Shown piece after piece: positions 57,450 to 64,000 of a stretch of 64,000 nucleotides of DNA; position 1 is the first letter of the stretch; every line of letters begins with the position of its first letter. Under the pieces are notes generated by a model. The model saw only the letters and a program-made list of their open reading frames with translations. It had not been told where the DNA came from and did no database searches. Source of the DNA: CBDFMG01 sp965221205 [NCBI: bacterium]. GTDB lineage: Bacteria; SM23-31. A program made the translations under genes and the position numbers. The stretch spans positions 2,170,001-2,234,000 of the forward strand of contig OZ244870.1 of assembly GCA_965221205.1 (NCBI GenBank), in the 5' to 3' direction.

Positions 57450-58412
57450 TCATTCAAGATATGTGATATCACCGTAACGCACAATATTCTCATTGTTTTC
57501 AGCACCATCCATGATAATTATAGACTGAATATCGTTATGACGTAAACAGTAGTCATCAATTTCTTCCAGAGACATTATCATAAATGCTGTTGAGAGGGCG
57601 TCTCCTGCTGCCGCAGTCTCACTAAGTACCCATGCAGTTGATTTATCTGTAACCGGAGTGGCAGTTCTCGGGTCGATGATATGTTGACCTTTTCGAATTC
57701 CTGAACCGTTTATAGCTCGGTTACAAAGATAGAGATGTGAAATGATTTGATCTAAATCATTAGGATTTCTTATAGTAATCTGCCATCCTTTTTCACCGGG
57801 GGGTGCATCTAAGGTAAAAACTGAACTGGTTCCCGCATGAATGAGTGCAGAATTTATATCCCAGTCATCCAATATTTTTGCCATACAATCAACAGCATAT
57901 CCTTTACCAAAACCTCCTAAATCAATACACATACTGTCCGAATTGAGCGATACTGTATGTTGATTTTTGTCCAACTGAATAAGATGCATTCCTGTTCTTG
58001 CTCTAGCGACGGTTAGTTCCTTTTGAGATGGGGTGCGATTGGTTTTATCACTATTCAACCAGGATTTCAGCAGCGGTCCGACGGTAATATTGAATGCATT
58101 ATGTGTGCTTGCGCTTAATTGGACACATTGTTCAAAGCATTCGAAAGCATCCAATCCAACACATACAGGATTACTTGTACCGGAATTATTAACACGTGAG
58201 ATATCGCTGTTTGGAATAAATCTGCTTAATTCCTGTTCAAGTCGGTCAAGTTCGTTAAACGCCTGAAAAGCACATTGCTCCGCATAATTGGCATCGTCGT
58301 TTATAATAATTATCTCGAAAACAGTTGCCATAGCATTATGTGAAAAACGGTGGGCATTATTCGGCGTTTGTTTGGAATAATCTATAAAGTTGTTTTTTGG
58401 TACTTTATCCAT
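57450..58412 (-). CDS. apbE: FAD:protein FMN transferase (ApbE)
   Basis: 320 residues. AMATVFEIIIIND at the start, CIDLGGFGKGYAVDCMAK in the centre, INSALIHAGTSSVFTL (Mg/FAD loop), GKQHIIDPRTATPV-like (KGQHIIDPRTATPV) and AGDALSTAFMIMSLEE. ApbE attaches FMN covalently to threonine in electron-transfer proteins outside the cytoplasm. The lack of a signal peptide is unusual, since most ApbE proteins are lipoproteins; it may have lost one or start upstream. The gene sits 35 nt downstream of the GT39-type gene, in the same unit as cytochromes. Confidence 0.85.
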   Translation of the reverse strand: MDKVPKNNFIDYSKQTPNNAHRFSHNAMATVFEIIIINDDANYAEQCAFQAFNELDRLEQELSRFIPNSDISRVNNSGTSNPVCVGLDAFECFEQCVQLSASTHNAFNITVGPLLKSWLNSDKTNRTPSQKELTVARARTGMHLIQLDKNQHTVSLNSDSMCIDLGGFGKGYAVDCMAKILDDWDINSALIHAGTSSVFTLDAPPGEKGWQITIRNPNDLDQIISHLYLCNRAINGSGIRKGQHIIDPRTATPVTDKSTAWVLSETAAAGDALSTAFMIMSLEEIDDYCLRHNDIQSIIIMDGAENNENIVRYGDITYLE

Positions 58413-58447
58413 CTTTTTCTGTAAAAGCCTTTTGCTTCGGTATTAAA

Positions 58448-60055
58448 CTACTGTTGTAGTTTGTCCCAAAGATCTTTCCTTACATAACCGCGCAATTCAA
58501 TCGTCGGGCGTAATTCTGTATAATCATCAAGTAGAGGTACATATAAATTCCTTTTGCCGGGGGGCGGAAGTTCATATATTTTTTTTAGAATATCCGATTC
58601 CACACTAGGTGAGGCAATAATCACCGGTGCTGTTTCTACATTCATATCGACCTTGTTCCACCAGCCTATATTGGGAAATGACCGCAAATACCATGGTAGA
58701 GGCCAATAGTCATTTTCAGGACTTATAACATTAATATACATATTCTTTCCATCAGGATGAACATTTGCTATATCATGAATACGTTCGGCGATACTGAAAA
58801 TATCATTTGTAGTATGAGCATACACATATGGATTTGAAGGATCAGAATAATATTTGTGATTAGATAAATAAGATTGTGTCATTAGATGGATAACACCTGC
58901 AGTAAGTACAAGAACCAGGAATATTCGCAATGAACTTCTTGAAAAAAAGTTTATCGCAGCAACGGTACCGACGGCTGCAAGTACTATCATTCCTTGCAGA
59001 AAACCAAGCATATTCCATGGAGTTTTATAAGGAATTGCCGAATAAATAATTGCTGATATAAGAGTAAAGTAAAAGAAAAATCGGATTAAACGGAAATCTA
59101 CACCTGAGACTCCTTTTTTTGATATGGCAACTAAGGATCCGGTAACAGCCAATAAAACAATTAAAGCTTCGCTCCAGATTTGTCCTGTTAAGCCTTTTGA
59201 AAAAATCAGCAATTTAAGATAGTAATACCATGGTTGTATGTGCCAGTCATCATTTGCGGCTTTGTTGAAATAATTTGTGTATGCTAAATAAGAATCTGAA
59301 ATACCTGCAGTATTGGTGAAAAAGGAGGAATAAAACAGTGCGGAAACTGCAAGTGCTGCGGCTATCAATGCCGCACAATGACTAAAATTGATTAATTTGA
59401 ATGTCTTTTGAGTAGCTCCTGTAAAATATCCCCCTGTAATGAGCACAAGAAACAATGCTATCAGCATTGCGCAAAATGCTATTATAAAGGTTTCCTTTGT
59501 TGCATGCATCAATCCGAGAAAAATTCCGGTCGTTACTGCCCAGCCATAGTATGCGCTTATACAATATCGGTAGCCGGAAACTATTACGGCTAATATTAAA
59601 AAAACCAGCAGCATTTCCTGAATGTAATAGCGGCTATAAAATACCATCGCAGGTGAAACTGCCGTAAATATTCCTGCTGAAGTTACAATCGGCCAGTTCA
59701 ATCCTGACACAAGCATATACAGTAGCACTACTAATAATATCCCGAAAAAAACAGGCACAATCCGTAATGTAGATTCGTCAATCTCCGGAAGAATTTGTGC
59801 TGATCCAATCCACGCCGGAACTAAGGTAAGATAATAAAGAGTCGGGCCGTGGTATTCACTGTTATCATAATGGTAATAATTATTTGTCAACAATAATCCA
59901 AACTTTGCAGCCTGTACTGCTTCGTCGGAATGCATTGGACGCTGTGTCAAATTCGGCAATCGAAATGCGATTGCGGTGAGTATGACAATCAGAACGAGAG
60001 AGTAGTAGTGGATATTTTTATTGATTAAGGGGTACACCGTAAACACCAACCTCAA
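58448..60055 (-). CDS. Polytopic GT39/ArnT-like glycosyltransferase (TIGR03663-type)
   Basis: 535 residues with about 11 hydrophobic helices. The first loop LTQRPMHSDEAVQAAKFG holds the acidic catalytic motif of lipid-linked sugar transferases, and EYHGPTLYYLTLVPAWIG follows as in TIGR03663-family proteins. A soluble C-terminal part (NVHPDGKNMYINVISPEND, WYLRSFPNIGWW) is periplasmic. Start uncertain: the frame opens with TTG at 60055 and has nearby GTG codons; it overlaps the previous gene by 38 nt, indicating coupling. Uses polyprenyl-phosphate-sugar donors; acceptor unknown. Confidence 0.75.
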   Translation of the reverse strand: MRLVFTVYPLINKNIHYYSLVLIVILTAIAFRLPNLTQRPMHSDEAVQAAKFGLLLTNNYYHYDNSEYHGPTLYYLTLVPAWIGSAQILPEIDESTLRIVPVFFGILLVVLLYMLVSGLNWPIVTSAGIFTAVSPAMVFYSRYYIQEMLLVFLILAVIVSGYRYCISAYYGWAVTTGIFLGLMHATKETFIIAFCAMLIALFLVLITGGYFTGATQKTFKLINFSHCAALIAAALAVSALFYSSFFTNTAGISDSYLAYTNYFNKAANDDWHIQPWYYYLKLLIFSKGLTGQIWSEALIVLLAVTGSLVAISKKGVSGVDFRLIRFFFYFTLISAIIYSAIPYKTPWNMLGFLQGMIVLAAVGTVAAINFFSRSSLRIFLVLVLTAGVIHLMTQSYLSNHKYYSDPSNPYVYAHTTNDIFSIAERIHDIANVHPDGKNMYINVISPENDYWPLPWYLRSFPNIGWWNKVDMNVETAPVIIASPSVESDILKKIYELPPPGKRNLYVPLLDDYTELRPTIELRGYVRKDLWDKLQQ

Positions 60056-60722
60056 TGTAATGATTTAAATCATTACTTAAGTTGCCGTTACTATACAGAC
60101 GGACATATCGTCCCTGGACTCCATTCGCATCTATTAATTTTCCTTCAGATGTTTCAACATAGTGCTGGTCCTCTCCGACACCCAAACCTGCAGAATTGTC
60201 ATCATCATTATTGAAGATGGTTGTAACACCTTTAATAAAATTTGGTTCGTCAGCAACCTGTACAATTACATCAGTGTAAACACGGGCTTGTTTATGGTAA
60301 TGCCACACAAGTACAGCGTAGAGAGTATGAGGACGTTCAAGATCAATTGTTATGTGTTGCTGGAATGGTCCTAATTCAACATAACTTCCATCCGCAGCAT
60401 CTTTGTCATCATCGGTAATCATTTCTATTTCACCTATGATCGGTTGTTCATCGGTACTGGCTACCGCTTTTCCCAGTGCAACATTTTCGGTGCCTGCCGG
60501 AGCAAGAAATGGAGAACGAGGTTTTCCAAGTGGTTTTTCAAGATTTTGAATCTTGAAATTTTGTGGTGTTCCAACAAACATTGGTTTTGGAAGTTCAATT
60601 GTAATCGGTTTCAATTCCTGAGCGTTTGCAGTTGCGATTCCGTATTGTATTTCAACTGAAGAGAATACAAATACTACTAATAGAATAAGTAATAGACATT
60701 GAAAAATATTTTTGATAACCAT
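60018..60722 (-). CDS. Discoidin (F5/8 type C)-like exported protein
   Basis: 234 residues from the ATG at 60722; an upstream TTG would add six residues. Signal peptide FQCLLLILLVVFVFSSVEI, ending near ATANAQ, then GTENVALGKAVASTDEQP, the opening of F5/8C-like domains, EMITDDDKDAADGSYVELG, QHITIDLERPHTLYAVLVWH and GRYVRLYSNGN. Probably a carbohydrate- or surface-binding domain without a catalytic part. Overlaps the next gene by 38 nt. Confidence 0.65.
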   Translation of the reverse strand: MVIKNIFQCLLLILLVVFVFSSVEIQYGIATANAQELKPITIELPKPMFVGTPQNFKIQNLEKPLGKPRSPFLAPAGTENVALGKAVASTDEQPIIGEIEMITDDDKDAADGSYVELGPFQQHITIDLERPHTLYAVLVWHYHKQARVYTDVIVQVADEPNFIKGVTTIFNNDDDNSAGLGVGEDQHYVETSEGKLIDANGVQGRYVRLYSNGNLSNDLNHYIEVGVYGVPLNQ

Positions 60723-60767
60723 AATAGCACAATCCCTCAATTTTAGAATGACACCTATTAATTAATA

Positions 60768-61424
60768 CTACGGATTCTTATCTCCTGTTTCCCTTGAGCT
60801 CAATAAGAGATAGGTATGAACCAAACTCACTATGAGAAATAAGAGAGCACTTGAAAAGTGCAGAGTCAATAGAGACTCCTGTCCGCCAGTTCCAAATACA
60901 GGATACATACTAAAAATAATTGATCCCATAATAAATGGTGTTAAGAAAACCAACAGCCAAAAGCAAAGCTTCAGAACCGGCTGATAGTGTGATAGAACAT
61001 CTTTATCTTTTTTGCCGAAAATATTATTATACAACCACTGTTGATCAGATGTGTTAAAAATCTGTTCATGTGCCCAAAGCAGACTTATTAGTGTCATGCT
61101 TATTGCAAAAACAGGCGATAATGAAACATGAAGCATCAGTAAAAATCCGGATACAGGTCCACCTGTAATGAAATATGGCATAAAACCAGTCAAGGTTAGT
61201 AAGACAACACAAATAACAGCGATACAATATAACAAAACTTTTATACATTTTAATATATCAAATACGTTTAAAGAGCGGGGATTCGTACATTTCATGAATG
61301 AGTCTACTGCTGCAGATACTAATTTTTTAACGGCCTCTTTTACATTAATCATACTTGGCCGGGTAGCATAGAAAAACCAGCCGAAAGTAGCTAGAAAAAT
61401 GAATAGTGTTACAATTCTAATCAT
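60768..61424 (-). CDS. Membrane b-type cytochrome-like protein
   Basis: 218 residues, five predicted membrane helices. His residues on separate helices (LLMLHVSLSP, ISLLWAHEQ, LLTLHFSSALL, SLVHTYLLLS) can coordinate two hemes, as in di-heme cytochrome b subunits. The loop GTGGQESLL lies near the quinone side. It is 13 nt downstream of the heptaheme cytochrome gene and likely forms a quinol-linked membrane complex with it. Confidence 0.65.
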   Translation of the reverse strand: MIRIVTLFIFLATFGWFFYATRPSMINVKEAVKKLVSAAVDSFMKCTNPRSLNVFDILKCIKVLLYCIAVICVVLLTLTGFMPYFITGGPVSGFLLMLHVSLSPVFAISMTLISLLWAHEQIFNTSDQQWLYNNIFGKKDKDVLSHYQPVLKLCFWLLVFLTPFIMGSIIFSMYPVFGTGGQESLLTLHFSSALLFLIVSLVHTYLLLSSRETGDKNP

Positions 61425-61437
61425 AATATAATCAATC

Positions 61438-63357
61438 TCATGAGTCAGATTCGGACATTTTTTTCAGAATAGCATCCAAACCCTTCATAGTATACAACAA
61501 CAGGACTAACAGTATTATGCCGCAGCAGATCAGTATCATATTTTTCATGAGCGGACGGAACAAAAAGCTCATTGCAAAGACACGAGGGTAGAAAGCATCC
61601 GTTTCCTGTAGAGATGTCATACTAATTGTTGAGCCTTTTGAAAAATCAAGCGGCATTGGCGCACTGACGTTTCCAAAACTAAATGCCGATCCTATAGCGT
61701 GACAATCATTGCAACCTCTAATACCCAATGATTGCTCTGCTGGTCTGACATCATGAGCAAATGCCCAGCTATACGGTTTCGCTGCAGGATGATCCTGTTG
61801 TATCAGAATAGTAGAATCAGCAGCACTGAATATTTTCCCCCCACTAATGTAAACAGGTGTACCTTCCTCCGGATTAAGAGTATTCAAACTATCCAGGATG
61901 CCAATAATTTGTTTTTCTGAGAACTGCGGCCAGTTTCCTGTGCGTAAATGGGCGATGTTTGTGCTATCAGTTAGCGTGTCCCGTATAATGAATGCCAAAG
62001 CGATATTTTGAACCTCTTCAGGAAGTATAGGATCACTGATAGTATCTCCATCCTTAAATGCCCAGAATGAAGGCCACATTAACCTGTGCGGCGCTATTTT
62101 TCCATCATCATCTTTGACATAAACCGGAGATAGAATATACGGAACAACATCATCTCCCTTTTTTACACCATATGTTCCTAACGCATGTGTTCTGCTCAAT
62201 TTGACTCTCTGGGCGTTTTCGGTTGGCCAGGGGCCAGAATGACACGCAGTGCATGAGAGTTTTTCAAAATGTATTGCCGGAAGACCTTTATGTGCAGGAT
62301 AAGGTGCCCCAAGCCTGCCGGCTTGTGGAAAGTCAGATTCGTTATCCCGAATATGACAACCAGCACATGAATAAGAAGTAGTCTCAGTTTTATCTGTGCT
62401 TTCAGCTTCCCATTCATATCCTCGTACCATTGAATGATCAAGACCATTGCGGTGGCAGTCTACACAATTCATTCCGGAAGCCATATGCACATCTTCATCC
62501 ATTTCCCATCTTTCTGCCTGAATTTCATTAACAGCTTTAGTCGAATGGCAGAAATAGCATCGTTGGTTCGGAGCTTTTCTGGTAATATCGAAAAGGATTT
62601 TACCCTGACTATTAAACCGACTTTTATCATATTCTATTGTTGGCGGTATCGCATTTCCTAGATCTGGTGCAGTACCGGAATAAATGTCATAGTTATCAGG
62701 CATTGCTTTTGCTGATCCTCGAACAGATGAAAAACCACTTGTTGCAGCAGCGGCCCACCGATAGTTTTGCTGCCTTATTTGTCGTTCATATTCAGATTGA
62801 TCATGTCCCGGATCAGCATCATGACAACTCAAGCAATTAATTTCTGCTTTTCCGGAAACCAGCCATCGGAAATATGTATCAACTGATTCTGTAGAATCAT
62901 TTTCACTTATTCCGCCGCCATTGAGATGTCTCCCGAATTTCTGGGTAAACAGGAAGGGTGAAAGCCCAAGAGTTTCAGGTTTTAATGTTCCGGTCCAACC
63001 TCGATGAGAAAGTTGTATCTGCGTAGCACTGATTGGATCAACAAATATCCAGGGTTCTCCACGTCGACCAGAAAAAATGGTAGAGTCTGGTGCATTAAAA
63101 TGCCAACCGCTGCTGATTTGAGCATAATCATGGCACCCCAGACAGCTCTGTTTAGTTGAAAAGGGCATAGGGACACTGTCGTCAGGTCTGATCAATGAAC
63201 CATTTTCATCTAATAGATCAAGAATATGAACAGGGTGTGACCGGTTACCGTCACTGACGTCACCGAGTTTCGGCTCTTGCGCAATGCCGGATTTTACCAA
63301 AATGAGGAGTATTATTCCTATGAATAAAAACGATCGGAGATTAATAGAGTTAGTCAT
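61438..63357 (-). CDS. Heptaheme c-type cytochrome, C-terminally anchored
   Basis: 639 residues with an N-terminal signal peptide (FIGIILLILVKSGIAQ) and a C-terminal anchor (LICCGIILLVLLLYT). Seven CXXCH heme sites: CLGCH 72-76, CLSCH 175-179, CYFCH 267-271, CVDCH 298-302, CAGCH 331-335, CTACH 369-373 and CNDCH near 555. The spacing is irregular, unlike decaheme MtrA; it is closer to multiheme cytochromes that take electrons from periplasmic oxidations. Next gene downstream is the membrane b-type cytochrome. Confidence 0.85.
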   Translation of the reverse strand: MTNSINLRSFLFIGIILLILVKSGIAQEPKLGDVSDGNRSHPVHILDLLDENGSLIRPDDSVPMPFSTKQSCLGCHDYAQISSGWHFNAPDSTIFSGRRGEPWIFVDPISATQIQLSHRGWTGTLKPETLGLSPFLFTQKFGRHLNGGGISENDSTESVDTYFRWLVSGKAEINCLSCHDADPGHDQSEYERQIRQQNYRWAAAATSGFSSVRGSAKAMPDNYDIYSGTAPDLGNAIPPTIEYDKSRFNSQGKILFDITRKAPNQRCYFCHSTKAVNEIQAERWEMDEDVHMASGMNCVDCHRNGLDHSMVRGYEWEAESTDKTETTSYSCAGCHIRDNESDFPQAGRLGAPYPAHKGLPAIHFEKLSCTACHSGPWPTENAQRVKLSRTHALGTYGVKKGDDVVPYILSPVYVKDDDGKIAPHRLMWPSFWAFKDGDTISDPILPEEVQNIALAFIIRDTLTDSTNIAHLRTGNWPQFSEKQIIGILDSLNTLNPEEGTPVYISGGKIFSAADSTILIQQDHPAAKPYSWAFAHDVRPAEQSLGIRGCNDCHAIGSAFSFGNVSAPMPLDFSKGSTISMTSLQETDAFYPRVFAMSFLFRPLMKNMILICCGIILLVLLLYTMKGLDAILKKMSESDS

Positions 63358-63390
63358 AGAGGAGGTTTGCAGATGTTCAAATTTCCAGTT

Positions 63391-64000
63391 TTACACAGTA
63401 AATTCATTCTTTTTGAACAAGAGTTTTCTATTTGATTCAACCGCTTGATTCACCTTTAAAACAGTAACTGCAGTTTCATATCCAATTTCAGCGGGACAGT
63501 TTAGTTTCTCTCTGCCCTGAACAGCATTAAAAAAATTTTCAAGATGAGGTTTATGGTATGGATCGTTAAACTCTATGGGCAAACCGTATTGCGGTGGTGC
63601 GATTGTTTCTCGAACATCCAGTACCAGATTCTCATCGAGTAATTTTTCTTCTACTGGAGTATTTAAATACCCCAATTCAACCCATTTTGTCCAATCAGGC
63701 GCTGTCGGTTCACGATATATTCCACCTCTTCCCGCAGATTCAGAAATATTTAAAGTTCCTTGATCTCCCATGAAGGTTTCGTAATACCCTTGACTGCTAT
63801 TTGTAGTAAGTGTTTGATAAAACGCCCTGACAACCTCGTCTTTTGTTTGAAATTCATATATAGCCATGACCGTATCGTACCATTCGTGGGTTTTTTTGTC
63901 ATAATAATCGGTGCCGCCGCTTGCAACAACTGAGATTGGTACAGCGTCTAAAAACCAGGTAAATATATCGATCTGATGAGAGCCTAAATCAACAATTGGA
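63391..64000 (-). CDS. Gfo/Idh/MocA-type oxidoreductase, 5' end outside the window
   Basis: 203 codons of the C-terminal part, open to the window edge. Contains DLGSHQIDIFTWFL, the conserved substrate-lid motif of the family, SVVASGGTDYYDKKTHEWYD and DPYHKPHLENFFNAVQGREK, and ends with a canonical helix and NRKLLFKKNEF. The NAD(P)-binding Rossmann part lies to the right of the window. Gfo/Idh enzymes oxidise sugars or sugar alcohols; some make 3-keto sugars for DUF1080 hydrolases, as encoded in this same cluster. First visible gene of the nine-gene unit. Confidence 0.85.
   Translation of the reverse strand, partial: PIVDLGSHQIDIFTWFLDAVPISVVASGGTDYYDKKTHEWYDTVMAIYEFQTKDEVVRAFYQTLTTNSSQGYYETFMGDQGTLNISESAGRGGIYREPTAPDWTKWVELGYLNTPVEEKLLDENLVLDVRETIAPPQYGLPIEFNDPYHKPHLENFFNAVQGREKLNCPAEIGYETAVTVLKVNQAVESNRKLLFKKNEFTV

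Noticed and set aside
1-64000. tRNA or rRNA genes
   Set aside because: Looked for the tRNA T-loop consensus and rRNA-like blocks; none was seen with a believable fold.

Overview
The window falls into two parts of different character. From about 15.9 kb to the right end it reads as AT-rich chromosome of a bacterium of the FCB group (Bacteroidota, Rhodothermota, Marinimicrobia and relatives). The evidence is a SusC/SusD pair, DUF5916 and VPS10/BNR-propeller secreted proteins, a type IX secretion (T9SS) sorting domain, DUF885, M24 and M28 peptidases, a 3-keto-disaccharide hydrolase (DUF1080) and many lipoproteins. I cannot name a genus.

Positions 1-15.4 kb are a mosaic of mostly GC-rich genes. 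At least eight same-orientation copies of an AT-rich 36-nt repeat separate them (R1 540-575, R2 1916-1951, R3 2754-2789, R4-R6 4664-4831, R7-R8 10046-10147), plus a decayed ninth at 11103-11127. Where two repeats are adjacent the interval is exactly 30 nt in all three cases, the 36+30 geometry of a type II CRISPR array. Elsewhere the interval is a 0.8-5.2 kb block carrying genes: a methyltransferase, a TonB-type lipoprotein, a catalase, a TRAP substrate-binding protein followed by plasmid and IS debris and a two-gene ATPase plus nucleotide-enzyme-like (defence-like) operon, and a beta-barrel protein. The catalase block and the methyltransferase block share the same 263-bp leader abutting the repeat, so the methyltransferase now starts with the catalase N-terminus. 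No cas gene, integrase or recombinase is visible here. The array of gene-sized intervals between CRISPR-like repeats is the most unusual feature of the window. Beyond it (11.2-15.4 kb) lie a lipoprotein with a duplicated domain and a tandem duplication of an outer-membrane barrel gene.

15.6-19 kb is a graveyard/defence-like zone: a G12 tract, a hypothetical protein, a PD-(D/E)XK plus DUF5655-type protein, and decayed UDG-like and HaeIII-type restriction genes. 19-36 kb holds secreted or periplasmic proteins interspersed with relics (an M14/VPS10 fusion, hypB, a frameshifted M29-like gene), a mannonate-dehydratase-like protein, an M28 peptidase and a roughly 416-bp tandem repeat. 36-41 kb is the SusCD nutrient-uptake pair ending in a clear terminator. 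41-50.6 kb has two M24 peptidase paralogues bracketing a second, broken mannonate-dehydratase gene. That gene is split by a 2.07-kb insertion whose two ends carry the complementary halves of a T9SS sorting domain.

52.4-64 kb is one long minus-strand cluster: a Gfo/Idh oxidoreductase (cut by the window edge), a heptaheme cytochrome c, a b-type membrane cytochrome, a discoidin-like protein, two glycosyltransferases, the flavinyltransferase ApbE, a DUF1080 3-keto-glycoside hydrolase and a 1121-residue glycosidase-like protein. It looks like a periplasmic glycan-oxidation unit coupled to membrane electron transfer. Many genes in the window carry single-base frameshifts or isolated stops; some may be sequencing errors rather than real decay.
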